A DNA stretch of 64,000 nucleotides from Xenopus tropicalis (Eukaryota; Chordata; Amphibia; Anura; Pipidae), in assembly GCF_000004195.4 (NCBI RefSeq), contig NC_030678.2, positions 153,241,547 to 153,305,546 on the forward strand, read 5' to 3'. The stretch's first letter is position 1; every line of letters begins with the position of its first letter. Made by a program: the position numbers and the translations under genes. Below, one piece after another: positions 49,281-63,586 of this stretch. The notes under the pieces are model-generated. The model worked only from the letters and a program-made list of their open reading frames with translations. It searched no databases and was not told the DNA's origin.

Positions 49281-52200
49281 CCTGTACAATGCATTAGTAA
49301 CATGACATCAGTCAGATCCATATAAATTCCCGTATACTGTGTAACTAAGGATTGCCAGCGCACCCATTGTGGCACCATCAGAGTGGTCAGTGATATATGT
49401 AGCCTCTTCACAAAACAGGGATTTACAGCCCATGAGTAACACTTTATAGTGAATGAGAACTGTTCCTGTGCTGACTAGGAATAATTCAGCTTTCACAGCC
49501 CAAAAGGATCAGGAATCCTATCCAAACATCTCCTGCTAAACAGACTGTCACTTTATTGAGGTGTAACTTATTGCTCTGTGCCAGTAACATGGGGCACTGC
49601 TGTGCATAATGACTTCATTCAGCTTCAAACATAACGTGATTCATTCCCAAACACATACAGACCCTTTTACTTTCAGCATGGACGGAAGATGCTTGTGGAA
49701 GGAAAAAAGGTCAGCGTACACGCGTGCACATACACACACACACATATATATATGTACTTTATCCTCTCCCTGTGCTCTTTTAAGTCACAGCAGGAAGGAA
49801 GGGTGGGATTTGAGAAAGAAAATGAATGACTAAAGAGAACAGGAAGGGAGGAAAGTCTCGCCAGCCAGTTGGTTACTCCTTTCGTTTATTGGAAGTGAAG
49901 CCGAGGAAGGCATGAATTCGAGCTCTGTGCTAGATGGGAAAGGGAGGCTGCTCCTGGATAAATATCTACTTGTTGCCCAAAATGATCACGTTCTTCCATC
50001 ATAAATGAGCAGCTTACAGCTCGGGGGGATATCAGGTCCATGCGACAACATGGATTTTTAAAGAATCCATTCATGTAACTTTAAAATGCCATTTAAGCTG
50101 GAGATTTTCTAATATTTAACTTGGCATCTGTAACATTTAGAGCTTTAGAACAAATAAAAAAATAAAAAGGCAAAGTTGTTAACTATTTCCAGCAAATTGT
50201 CACAATATTTATTCACAAAAAAACATATCAATGGTGTCAGTATTAGGTATATTAAGGGGGATGGGTAATATAGAGGGGCCATTTAATAGGCTGTATTTTT
50301 GAGGAGCAGGGTGGCATGTAGTCACCTCCCTCCCGCCTAGGGTTGCCACATTTTCTGGCAAAAAATTCCAGTCTTCCTGTATTTTTATCTTTCCTTAATA
50401 TCAGTAATATTGGTATAAAGCATCATATTTACCAGCCAGGCCAGTAAAATACCAGACTAGGGTTGCCACCCAGCTGGTAAATTTTTAATATCTTAAAGAT
50501 TAGCCCCTGGCCCACCCCCAATCGGTCCCTATCTTACCTACTTCCTACCCCAACCTGCTCCATAACCAGTCCTCTACACACCATTGTGGATAACTGTTTA
50601 TTATGTTACAGATGGACCTATTCTAAGAAAATCTGCAGTTAGTCTTCATGTATTAGCCTTTCCATTCTAGCCTGCAACTGAAAATGTTAATAACCCATTG
50701 GGGTCACTCATTGCTTGTATTTTTGAGTGGGTTTGGTTACATTTTGGAGGGCTATAAAAATCTTTAGGAGGGCAACATCTGACCAACTGACTGGCAGCTG
50801 GCCAATCACAGTCTATAGTTTTAAAAAAAAAAACAACTTCAAATCAGTTCTCATACAAAAAAGTGGCTGTAACATTTTTTATGAACACTTCAGGAACAAT
50901 CTTTCTATTTGGATGATCATATCCCTTTAAAACTCCCGGTGAGTTGCTCCTAAAATAGCCTGGTGGGCGAGGGCCAGATTCCCTTTCCCCTATGCTTGTA
51001 TGTTCAGCATCATTATCTGCTCACACTTAGTCTCCCGTGGTGCTCAAGCTGTGTGTGACTTTATCAGTCGGAGTACAGAGGGTTATCTCACTCAGCATTA
51101 ATTCCGCTTCCTTAACTGATGAAAGGAGCAAGGCCCCCCAATCGGTTGGAAAGAAAACTTTAGTTTGGACAAGTTTAAACCCCCTGCCTTTCGGGTTATT
51201 CCGTTTTAGGCTATTTAAAGTGCTCACATTTATTCTAACAGGCGGCCAGACGTTACCTTTCCATGTACTGTTACTCAGTTGCAATAACAAGTCCGAGAGA
51301 GGCTTGGGTGGGTCGCACTTATGAAATCACAGAGCTAAAAATATTCATTGTATAAAGGAAAATACACCAGTGTTTTAGAGCAGGGGAGGCAGCTCAGAAG
51401 GTGGGAAGCAATTTATGTAGATTGCTATGAAACAATTTCCTTTTTCCATCTATTTTATGAAAAAAAATGACCTTTGCAAATAACGTCATTAACTGCAATT
51501 TCCATGGCACACCGAAAATATTGCCTTAGCTGATATCCAATGATCAGCCAGCTCCTAATATCCAAGCCTGTTATAATTCACAGACATGTCAGGTTAAAAA
51601 GCCACAAATCTTGACAAACACAATATATTTCACTGTACTTTCACTGTACTGTAGTCGGGTACAATCTGCTGTTCCTTGTAAGCAATCATTAGATGCCTGC
51701 TACATGTAAAGATTCCAATGAACTGTACGGCTGGCTGTGCTCATGAACCCCCAAATGACCAGTCTGGCAGCTTAGCATGTAGTAATTATCTATATTAATT
51801 GCTAACCAGCCTTATATATTTATATACCGTATATAGTGAGTGGGTCCCTAAGCTCATATTGACGGCAGGACATCTAAACATTGCATGGGACAGTTATTCT
51901 AACCCACGGGTTGGGACCCAAAATTGTGTCCCCATGATCCCCTTTGACACAGTGAAATTTCTTGTACAACAGTTAATGGTAAAAAGAGAGAGGTAATTAA
52001 ATCAATCCCCCATTTTGGGTAACGAGGAGGAATCCCACATTTAATATGGGTCATTTTAATAATACAGATTGACGCCTTAATTATATATCTTTTCTTCTTT
52101 ATACTAAGTTAATCAGTTAAACTCTGAATTGGTTGTGCCAAATATCCACATAGCGTACATATTTGGTTCTCCTGGGCAATATGAAGGCAAAGCCCAATTA

Positions 52201-52637
52201 GGGCTAACCTCTAGCTAGTACGTGTGCAAAGCAGCATTCTTTCAATTACTGTTCTGCAGTCAAGGGACCATTACTGTAACACTTTGCTGCAACATAAAGC
52301 TTACATTCCTTTCAACTTTATCATCCATTAAACAGCAAAAATGAAATGTCATTGTGGTTATTTGCAATTAAAAAAAAATACAAAGAAGCCTGAGTCTCTT
52401 TTTATTTTTAAAATCCCTGTATTTGAAGCAGAAATGAACATTGTAAAGGACATATAACTAGAGGGGGCAGGGATCAAGTATTTCTGTGTCCACACCACTG
52501 ACATATACTAATATATTTTATGAACACATTTAGAAAAACAGTGTCCTGTAAAGGTTTACTAAAGCTTTAATCATATATTATGTCAGCTTAAGGGTAAAGA
52601 CACAAAGAGCTATGTAATGTAAAACCAATGAGAGGCA

Positions 52638-53268
52638 TTAAAAGGATTCTGTCATGATATTTCTGGGGTACTATTTATTTCTAAATTACACTGTTTACAT
52701 TGCAAATAATTCACTTTACAATTTAAAATGTTATTCTTGAACCAACAAATGTATTTTTATTAGTTGTAATATTGGTTTGTAGGCGCCATCTCAGTGCATT
52801 GTGCCTGAGTTTGAGCTTTCAGAAGGAGCCAGCGCTACACATTAGAACTGCTTTCAGGTAACCTATTGTTTTCCTACTCCCATGTAACTGGAGGAGTCCC
52901 AAGGCGGACTTGGATTTCTTACTATTGAGTGCTATTCTGATACCTACTGGGAGCTGCTATCTTCCCATTGTTCTGCTGATCGGCTGATGGGAGGGGGGAA
53001 TATCACTCCAACTTGCAGCTCAGCAGTAAGTGAAGTGAGACTGAAGTTTATCAGAGTCACATGAAGTTTATAAAAGTCACATGGCTATGGCACCCTGGGA
53101 AATGCAGAATATGGCTAACCCTGTGTGAAATTTCAAAATTTAATATAAAAAAAATCTGTTAGTGCTTTTAAAAAACAGATTTTAATGCAGGATTCTGCTG
53201 GAGAAGCTCTTTTAACTGATGCATTTTGAAAAAAAAAACATTTTTTTCCAATGACAGTATTCCTTTAA
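52638..53268. mobile_element. T2-type MITE, near complete
   Basis: Ends TTAAAAGGATTCTGTCATGA and TGACAGTATTCCTTTAA, with TTAA edges (one extra A on the left). Relatives: 40389-41084 and 6896-7106. Confidence 0.85.
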
Positions 53269-54520
53269 GTAGATATGGTGTTGCATCATAGTGCTGTAAT
53301 GCAGAATAATGATGAGTGCAACACACTTACAATACATTGAAAGCATACAGCAATTAGTAACAACACACAAAACATTAGGTAATACCACACCAGCCCTAAC
53401 CACGGATTTCCTTATTCTGACAAGGGCGGAGGGCTGTGCTTCTGACAGGCAGGGGAGCAGGGTGTAGCCCACAAGGGTATTTTGCCAACTCCATAACACT
53501 ATAAGATCATTTTAAATTGATCATGTACCACAAGCATAGCAAAGAGCGGGACAGCAAGTCTGTGCATCCATTTAACTGGATTCCCTGCAACCCAAGGCAC
53601 CCAGAGACTTGCTGGGGATACTAGAAGCTGCTGTACAATAGGCAACAAGTCAGACAGTGCTGCACTATAGCAACAGAAACTGACTGGCTGCAGCCTTTCT
53701 GCTTCCTGTGAGGGCCATGACATGAGATAACACAGTAATATATACCAGGCGCCTGTAAATGAGGGCATCTTGGCACTGAACATGGCATACAAACACTGAC
53801 TTTGTTTGATTAGTCTTGTGTGAGGCGGCGATTAAAATACAAACAATATAATCATGCTGCTGATTAATCATACTTCTCTCTGTAATGGAAGGCAGTGCTG
53901 GCAAATGTACAGATTATTCCCTGCTGTATGAGAGAAATAACTCATTCACAGGGCCCCTCAGAGCCAACTTCCTGTGCCAGCGCAGAAGCATCCATGTTAC
54001 CTATTAATCCAGGACTCATACAGTAAGGATGAATGCCCACGAGAAGGTGTTTCACTAAAAGCAGGACAAGGTCAGGCTAAAAAGGCTGCTTTTTTTAGTC
54101 ACAGTTTGGCCTACTTGTCTCATATTTACTTTCCATGTGCAATGTTTCGCTATATTACCAGATAAGGTATAATGTACAGCCAATAAAATAGCTTCTGATT
54201 GTTTAGGCTATGGTCACATAGGGCTGATTCTTGGTCTGTAGATAAATCTTCCCCATCACTATGAAAAGCCTGCATCAGTGCGAGTGCAGCCATATATCCA
54301 AAAGCTGAGTGCAGGGGCTGATTTTCGGCCTAAGTTTATCCCCAGGCTGAGTATCAGTCCAGTCTGGCTTATGCCTCAATCAGTTTTCTACTACCCATAA
54401 CACTCTTACACACAAGGCCAGTTTTACCGTAGCAAGACCATGTAAGAGAGGTCGGGGGGAAGGTATACTGACCACCATCCACCCAAAACAAAAGCAAAGG
54501 GTGAACTATCAAAGCATTAT

Positions 54521-54820
54521 ATTTAAAGGAAAACTATACGCCCAGAATCCAGAATGAATACTTAACCAACAGATTGTGCACCATGAATCATATGATCGCA
54601 GGAGGAAGCGCTTAAAGGAGAAGGAAAAGCTAAGTCACTTGGGGGTGCCAAAATGTTAGGTACCCCCAAGTGACTTGAATCGCTTACCTTCTACCCCAGG
54701 CTGGTGCCCCTGTTAGGAGAGAACAGCACCAGCCGGGGTAGCACAGATCGCTTCCTCCTTCATTCTTCGCTGCGCGCGCATGCGCAGTAGAGTGAATAGT
54801 GGAACCTGCAATGTTCAGGG
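54521..54820. repeat. T2-type ends and a 15-bp-arm hairpin
   Basis: 54521 carries the left end of the 31416-31917 subfamily. TTAAAGGAGAAGG starts another T2-type element at 54612. Its arms AAGTCACTTGGGGGT and exact complement (54632-54646, 54662-54676) form a hairpin. The CpG-rich GCGCGCGCATGCGCAG stretch at about 54772 is part of this repeat. Confidence 0.6.
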
Positions 54821-55211
54821 ATATATTACAATGTATAAAAAAAAACATGTTTACACATAATTTTACACATTTAATTTGGATCTTTGCAATCAGCAACCAG
54901 GCATATGTATGCCGGAAGCAACCTCTATTCCTAGGCCAGTGCTGATGTGCAGTGCCCAAGATGCCCAAGACTGCAGTCACAAACAACACTGTGTAGGTCT
55001 GGATTTCCCTACATATTAAATAGACATAGTTACATTCCAAATGCAGTTTCAAAGACGGTCTGGGTACAGTATGATGGTGCTAAATTATATCCTTCTTAAA
55101 TGGTGCATTGGTCTGTCCCTAGCATTATCATGTTACTGCAGCCATAGAGCTACATGTATGATACACAGTAAGAGTGTACTAGACAGTACTAGACACAGTA
55201 AGAGTTTACTA

Positions 55212-55313
<102 letters not shown>

Positions 55314-56117
55314 TTAAATAGAAAGATATATTGCAGTATTTGTTAGGTGTAGTAATTTTCTACACATAGTAAATTGTTTCGGAGATGCATCTGCGTGCAA
55401 CAGGGGAGGCCATCAGCTTTGTACGATCAGGATTTTTGACTTGTGGATCTCCAAGCATTTATACTTACAAATGGCTGCCGTTATATTGCTTGCTCCTACG
55501 AAAATAAATCTTTACACGCTGAACAATTAATAGAACCCCTGGTGGTTATAAATATGGTAACTTTGCTACAGCCTGTTTTTAGTGAGGATCATTTGATAAA
55601 TTGTTTTCTGGAAAATCCCAATGGCATTTTACTGCCTTTATGGCGGAAAATGATTGGAAGATACTGGAAAATCTGTGAAGGGTCAACAGAAAACAAATAA
55701 CCTAATGTGCAAATGGGGAGAGGGTCTCCACTATGGGTGATTTGCTAATGAATATGGGCAAATATCTGCCCAACAATAACCTTTTGTAACCCCGGACAAA
55801 AACTTAGCAGGGATCAGAGCAATATACTTAAGGGTGGGAACAGCCTATGTTCAAACTAATATCTATTATGAGCACCCACACGCACAGCACGCATAACCAA
55901 GCAAAACAATAATGTGGCAATCACCTCTGAACAAGCTAGAGGAAATCATTACTCAGCTCTGATCATTTTCATATCATGTTTCGTTCAGAAAAAGCAATTT
56001 GTCACAGGCCACTCCAAAAATAACATCCCTCAGAACTCTTTCCCATGAACGCACACCAAGCCATGTGCTTGGTGTGATTACAACAACCATTCTTCTTTCC
56101 CATGGTGGCGATATTAT

Positions 56118-56300
56118 ATACACTACATGGCCAAATATATCTGGACACCTGCCTGTCTAACATCTCATTCCCAGAACAATGATAATAATATGGAGTTGGT
56201 CCTCCCTTTACTGCTAAAACAGCCCTCTGTACAGTTCTTGCTTTGTAGCATTGCATGTGGGAGTTTTAAGCCTTCTTGCCCTTCTATCTACACGCTTTGT
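56118..56300 (+). mobile_element. Tc1/mariner fragment
   Basis: CACTACATGGCCAAATATAT, then GGACACCTGCCTGTC, then AATATGGAGTTGGTCCTCCC follows the terminal region of the common vertebrate Tc1-like consensus. No transposase remains. Confidence 0.75.
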
Positions 56301-58030
56301 GCAGTGCATACTCTGCAGTGTCTGCTGTGTCTCCTTAACCCAAAGGCTTGAGGTGCCACTTTTCTGTCTCCTTCTAAGCCAATAGGATGACCCATTTCTG
56401 GTGCTTCATTATCACTGACCATCTTAGTCAAGAGCCCTGTAGGGTGTACAGGTCTTCACTCTGCTAAGGTTTTCTCTTCCAGGTCTGTATTATTCTTGCT
56501 GCCACTGGGAGACTACAAGAATATAAAAAAATAGCCAAGCGGGTCACCCCCAAACCAAAAACAGCTTCTGAGAAGATGTGAAGACCACAAAGGTCTCTGA
56601 TAACCTTCCCTGACCAGATGTGATAAAGGGAAAACAAAACTAATGCTCCCATAAGAGCTGGTTTAAATAAACTAGTCAATAAATGAGTATTAGTCCATAA
56701 ATGTGCCAAGGTAGAGACACAATCTCCCAGCCAGATCAAAATATTTTTATAAATAGAAGGCATACTAATGATCCATACATCATTCCTACACTGAATGTAA
56801 CACCATATTATGTTTATGGGTATGCAGCTTTTGCCCAGAGCTTTTAATACCCCTCAGCCCTTAAATATATTATATTTATAAAAAATGTGTTTATAATGTG
56901 TTCTGTATAAACATATCACAAATTTAGATCATTGTTACTGTCCCTTTAATTCTTTAAGTTCCACTCATTGTAGAATTTGGGGAGCAGGCAAAATGCAACA
57001 TCGTTCTGATGCCATGCATTCCATGGTTCCAGGTTTTACTTTGATCTGTTCCATGCCACATGTTTACTGGCAACATACAGCATGACAAGATCAAAATACT
57101 TGAGAATGTTAAGAATTAAAGGGCAAGTCAAGACCTGTATACGTTAAATATATACTAAGTGTATTTAGGTTATAGCTTAGATATGGTGTACCAAGTCCCA
57201 TATCCTGTATCCTTATTCCTCTTACATTATAACTTCCCATCTCAGTGTAATGGATGCACAATGTGCTGTCTTTGGTTGCATGCTACTATGAGTTTATGTG
57301 TACTGCTGACCAAACACTTTGCTATGGTCGCTAGAAAAATGTAGGAACCCAGAAGAGCTTAAAAAAGGTGTCTAACTTTATGGGAATATCAGTCAGAAAA
57401 ATGTGTCATTAACATGGTGATATTTTCCATATTTCAATTACTTTTTGCATTTCTTTACAAACATGACTGCACAGACCCCTTATATCATAATACTAAAAGC
57501 ACATGCCTATATTTGGTTGGGTCTTCTCTTGCCCTTTAACTGATATGAATTGGGTCTAAATCCATTTGTGCAATTCCAAAGCCTTTTGTCAGATTAAACA
57601 ACGAATTGCAGCAACAGCATGAATTGGTACAGCCTCACCTGAACAGAATAATAACAAAATCTATTCTAAAAATATCATTTAATGACCTCTTCAAGCAAGG
57701 ACTTTTCAGACTGTCTTTGCATAATCCCATAGTTTGCCATAGTCCCCTTGGATATAAGATATAAATACATACAAATAAACTTTTCGTATGTTAAAATGGC
57801 CTATTCTTAACATCACTTTAGTGGGACTTTCTGAAGCAAACATAAGGTCTAACAGATTGGCACCTTGGCTGGCAGGCCCAAACTGGCAATCTGTAGATTT
57901 TGGCTGTGTTTTGTCTGTATAATCTTATTCTATATTCACCTATACTAATGTACATACAAAGGCGGATGGTGATTTTTTTGTTTGGGGAGGCTAAAAATGT
58001 TGCTTATCTCTATGCAATGACAGTTACCCC

Positions 58031-58307
58031 ACTTATACAGACAAGCTTTTTTTAAATGCGTTTTCCTGCACTGGATCTTGCATGTGTTTCAGCGCTGGGG
58101 AACACAAAAAGAAATGCAGGCCTGTATTTCCTATATGACTGTAGTCACTGTGGCACAGGCAAGCGTGGAATGCAGGTGGAATGCAACTTGCTGTCTTAGG
58201 AGCTTACCTGTGCCACACAGAGTACAGCCTAATAGGGTATATAGGCCTGCACACACATGAAAAGATCCAGCACAGGGAAACGCAGGGAAAAACACTTGTC
58301 TGTAAGA
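58031..58307. mobile_element. Inverted-repeat MITE
   Basis: Outer arms CTTATACAGACAAGC and ACTTGTCTGTAAG, then inner arms around TGCACTGGATCTTGCATGTG and ACACATGAAAAGATCCAGCA. Nearly the whole element folds back on itself. Confidence 0.7.
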
Positions 58308-58849
58308 GCCATTAACATTTTTTTTTTAATTTTGTCATACACATATGTTGACAACTTTAAAATACTGAAATAAAAATGCAGTTTGGAGCAGTTAGGGTAA
58401 CAGGAAAAAACATAAATTTTTTAAGAGTTGAAAATCCGATTTAAAATCAGAATTTCAGCTCTTAAAGCTACCAGGAGTGGCTTTTTGCTGCCCCTAGTAA
58501 CTTGCAGGCTTATGGCAGCAGCGCCCCTGTCTTCAGGATATCCAGCTATTGCTGATCTGCAACTGCTTTCAGTCTTTAACTGCCATTGGCACTGGTCTGA
58601 TATCTAGTGGGCTCTCATAGTTATTATCACAAGTATCAGGAATGTGTATCAATTGACTTCTTATTGCCAGTGGAAAGAAAGTGATTTTTCCTGTGACAGT
58701 TGCTTTCAGCTGCCATAGACTCAGTCCCACTAACTGTGACAGGGACAATCAGCCATAATTAAGGCAGGCCATTTCATAGCTGGTATCAAAATGAAAAAAG
58801 AGGATTGGTGGGGAAGGGTAAATGTAGCCACTGAAAAAGTAAAAACGGC

Positions 58850-59010
58850 TCTCAAGCTGCCCGTGCAACTGGCCGGGACATTAGTATGTGGGTTAAGTGA
58901 CTTGTCCAAGGTCACAAGGTGCACCTAGGGTGGAATCGAACCCGAGTCACAGCGGGTCACCCCACCGAAGGCCGATTCCCTAACCACTAGGCTATCTGAG
59001 TCCTCCCACT
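58850..59010 (-). mobile_element. tRNA-derived SINE with CORE/MIR-like body
   Basis: On the minus strand an A box TAGCCTAGTGG (58984-58994) is followed by a consensus B box GGTTCGATTCC (58932-58942), then TGACCTTGGACAAGTCACTT, the sequence typical of MIR/CORE-SINEs. The spacing and lack of a cloverleaf rule out a functional tRNA. Confidence 0.8.
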
Positions 59011-60242
59011 TGTAGGAGGATCTTTTGGGTCTGTTGTCTGTTAGATATGACGGTTGGTGTGTCCTAACTTTGTGAACAAAACATGCAGGGTTAAAGCCGG
59101 CTGCTTGCACCAAGACCTGTATGAGTAGGGGACTGTTAAATAAGTAGAGAGATTGAATCTGGAAACTGTGCTGCACTATTCATAACATAAAAACAGACAC
59201 AACATCTATTTGAAAAGTGTTTGACCTGAAAGCAGGTACTTGTATGGCTATTCAAGCTGGAGCCAATAAAGCCCAATGTGGGTTATATGAGAGACTTTCC
59301 ATAGAAAGCTGGCTGGCCACTCTTATATCATGTATGTTTTCTGCTTTATAAATGTGTATATTGACAGACATATTGGTAGATAGTTTAGAAGCAGGATGGG
59401 CAAACAGGAACAGAGCTGCCAATCAGTGGGAAGTGCCAGAACATAAGAGACTTTTATCAGGGCTGCCATCAGAAACTTTGGGGCCCCATACAAGTTATTT
59501 ATATGGGTCCCCCCATGAACTCAAGATGGCACTGGGCAGTGAGTGTGGCAGTGAGTAACACATGGGAAATGGCATATGGGTGAAAAGCCTGTTATGACCC
59601 GCATTACATGAGGGATATATGGGGATAGGAGAGAGGGTGGGGTTAATAGATGAACATAATGGTGGCATTGGTCCTTTACAGCTAAATTTGTTTTTTAACT
59701 CTGTTAAGTTCCATAACACTGTCTCTCTAAGAACACTTAATATGCGATTAATTCTAAACCAACAGCTGCCTTACAATCAACTCCCAGCATTTATTTTTAA
59801 GTTCTATAGATTGTCTCTTGCATTTTTCTGTCAACTCCCAGCCAGTCCAGCCATTATCAGCTTAATATCTCTCCAGTTCCAAAACTTAAACCCCCCACCA
59901 TAACCAATTCCAGCTCAACATTTCTCCCATAAGCCTTAACAGAATTCATATTTCTAGCACCCCAAATCCTTTATCACTCCCTATCATTTCCTAGAAAGAT
60001 GAATCCAAAAGAATCAGTTGCCACCTCAGACTTAACACTTCTGTACTTCTGATTTATATGAGCTGAAAATTAGATCTATTACAGCTATGTAAAACTTTGC
60101 CAGCACTCCTACAGTTCGGATATAGTACAAGACTATAAAAATAAATGATATATAAAGGAATATATGTGTGCTTATCTTACTAATAAGGTAAAGCAGCACC
60201 TTCTCCATCCGCCTATGTGTACATACAAAAAGGTGGCTGCAA

Positions 60243-60383
60243 GTCTGGACTGCGATTCAAAATAGGCCCTGTCTATAGAACTACATGGAGGCCCAAATAG
60301 CTCACAGGTCCAATATATAGTGCTTGTCTATGGCTTCTTATAGCAGCCCCTCTGACATTGCCATAGGTGCCAGTCTGTGCCTG
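60243..60383 (+). repeat. CAGGC-type dispersed repeat, copy 3
   Basis: CTGGACTGCGATTCAAAATA to GCCAGTCTGTGCCTGG. See 189-352. Confidence 0.6.
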
Positions 60384-60403
60384 GGTGGTGCAAAGAGGAA
60401 TTA

Positions 60404-60811
<408 letters not shown>

Positions 60812-62949
60812 TCAGCCAGACCATATAACTAATGAACTACCTTGGCAGCTTCTTTGTAATGGTAATGTGAACATAGCTGGAATCAAACTGACACTACATA
60901 TTTAGGCTCAAATACACTACACATTGTCATCTGATTGGAAGGTACCAATGTGTAAAAATTGCATATTTACCAATTTATAAGAAAATTTTCTGTATAAAAT
61001 TCTACAGAAAAAAAGCAACAGCTACTTGAAAATGTTGTGTATAAACCATTCATTCATCGCTGCTCTTTTATGTGAAGTGAGTCCTGTTTGTGAAGAGGGT
61101 GGGGCATCTGTGGATGGAGTGGTGGGCACTTGAATTGATGGCCCATCACTTTAAGTGACGGCCCCTGGTGGGCCCCAGATACCCCACTCCAACACTTGCT
61201 ATATAAAGGATAAAAATAATAAGTTGTTATATCAACAATCACTTGGTCTATCCTGTAGCACCCGAATGACAGTTCTGTACTGGTGCACATGTGGTTGAAT
61301 CATTGGGCTGATATAAACACTTGGGTGGCAAAATCAAGCCAATTCCAAAAACACCTTTAATTACTGGGTTTCCAGTGGGAGACACCACCTAGCTATTAAG
61401 TTCCTGAGCAGGTGTAGTATTTAGTTATATGCTTACTAAGAAAATAAGGAGGAGCGGAGCTGCTGTTCAGCTTGCTGCTATCCACATAATAAAGAAGCCT
61501 AGGCGTGTGTTGCGTTGATGCTATGGAGCATGAAGAGACCAATATTTCCCAGAAGGTCACAAGGCACCTGTCAGTTGGCAATGTAAAAAAAGCCCTTGTA
61601 CCAGGCTAGAGCACAATGACTGTTGCGTTTCTATTCAAGCTGCATTAGAGAAAAGAAAGCAAAGGCCGGCACTGTTATTCCATGCATCAGATTCCATAGA
61701 TTGCATTCCCAGGCTGGAGGCCAGAGAGACACCGCGCATCTTGTGGAAAAGGGAAGGTTTTGTCTGATGCTGCCATCTGTGCCAGCTGTGACAAGGCAAC
61801 ATGTTGGCACCAGATCCATAGAGAATTGCTCAGCTGCCACTTAGCTTGTAGCTAGAGCACAATGCCACCAGGGCAGCCAGAGGCTAATTAAGCACTGGGA
61901 AAATACGCACCGAACTCAAAACACCACAGCACTGAAAATATTCCATTATTCCATTAAACTCATTTTAGTGAGTTATTTTCCCATATTAGTGTTTGTTGAA
62001 AAAGGATCATAAATAGATAATAAATGCCTACAGGGCATATTTCCTTACCTGATTCAGAACAGTATATGAGTATAGTAAATTGCATGCCCAGATCATTTAA
62101 TTTCTTATCTTCTTATAGCTTTATATACCCATAGGTGGGAACTGCATTGCTGAAGGACACAGCTAAGGAACTGCGTTATTATTCCATTATAGTAGCACAT
62201 TATTACTGTAGACAACACAAACAATGTGCTCAGAGCACAGCAGATGTGTGGAGGAAACTGATGTGGTAGAAACAACTGCAGTATAGAGATAAACAGGCTT
62301 GGAAGCCATGCTTTAACACTGTGACATAACTAGATGTTACTGGGCCCCACAGCAAATTCAATGTAGGTCTCAAAAAACTGGTAAATGAACCTATTCTATC
62401 AAGATATATTGCTCACTAATTATGGCCTTACTGGGCCCCCCAGCAACTGCCTACTATATAGTTACATCCCTGCTTGGGCAGTCCTGCCAGACAGTGGGAC
62501 CTATGAAAAGCCGCATTAGGAGGCTAGAGGATTGTGCTGGCATATGGGGAAAAAGTGAACTATCCTCTACATGGGTAGTCGCTCTCTTGGTCTGTTCTGT
62601 CTCTTGTGAAATATTCTCTAATTATGCCAGGCTTTTCTCTTGGAACCATTTTTAAGTGACCATACACTAGTTATAGAATTATACAAACAAATATAGGGTT
62701 TTGGTAACACTGAAAAATTTGCTATAACCCACAGAATGCTAGATTACACGTAAGGTTAGAAAAATTAAAGCAACTGTTCACTTGCTTTCTGGGCTTGGGA
62801 AAAATCTGCCCATCTGCCCAGTAATACACAAGAGCCATGAATATCCTGTGAATTATACCCTTATAAATAGTGCTTAGTGATGTCATCAGTTATAATTAGT
62901 GATTAGTGAAGTCATTTTTGTCACATGACTCACTGAAACTTGTGTATTA

Positions 62950-63260
62950 CAGGTATGGGATCCGTTATCTGAGAAACCCATTATCCAGAAAGTTCCGAAT
63001 TACAGGAAGGCCATCTCTCATAGACTCCATTTTATTTAAATAAATACATTTTTTTTAAAATGATTTCTTTTTTCTCTGTAATAATAAAACTAATCCCAAC
63101 TAAGATATAATAAATCCTTATTGAAGGCAAAACAATCCTATTGGGTTTATATTTATGTGTAAATTATTTGTTAGTAGACTTTGTATATGCAGATCCAAAT
63201 TAAGGAAAGACCCCTTATCCAGAAAATCCCAGGTCCCAAGAATAACAGGTCTTATACCTA
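62950..63260. mobile_element. TA-flanked MITE, copy D
   Basis: CAGGTATGGGATCC to GGTCTTATACCTA, flanked by TA, inserted in a dispersed repeat whose uninterrupted relative lies at about 33000-33120. Confidence 0.78.
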
Positions 63261-63389
63261 TATAACCCCCTGTTGTAAAATATGAGGATATTAAAAGTCA
63301 ACTTGGAGTTCCATGACCTGTATAAAAGCACCTTGTGGTCATGGAACTCCTAGATTACTTATAATATCCAAATATTTTACAATAGGGGG

Positions 63390-63586
63390 CAGGGGCGGGC
63401 CAAGCCGACCGGGCGCCCTAGGCAACCCGGTCGGCCAACTCCGCCCACCTCCCCGCCCCCCCGAACGGCGCATGCGCGCCAAAGCACAGGAGGCACTAGG
63501 GGAAGCAGGTAGGCACCTGCCTGGCGCCCCTCAATCGTTGCACCCTAGGCAGATGCCTCTTCTGCCTACCCCTAGTTCTGGCCCTG
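63390..63586. mobile_element. hAT-type MITE with 8-bp target duplication, CpG-rich
   Basis: Ends CAGGGGCGGGCC and GTTCTGGCCCTG, flanked by the identical octamer ATAGGGGG (63382-63389, 63587-63594). It sits directly beside an inverted repeat (63263-63330 against 63333-63389) that brackets GGTCATGGAACTCC. Confidence 0.88.

Noticed and set aside
58932..58994. tRNA gene on the minus strand
   Set aside because: Only the A and B boxes are recognisable, no cloverleaf forms, and the sequence continues into a SINE body.
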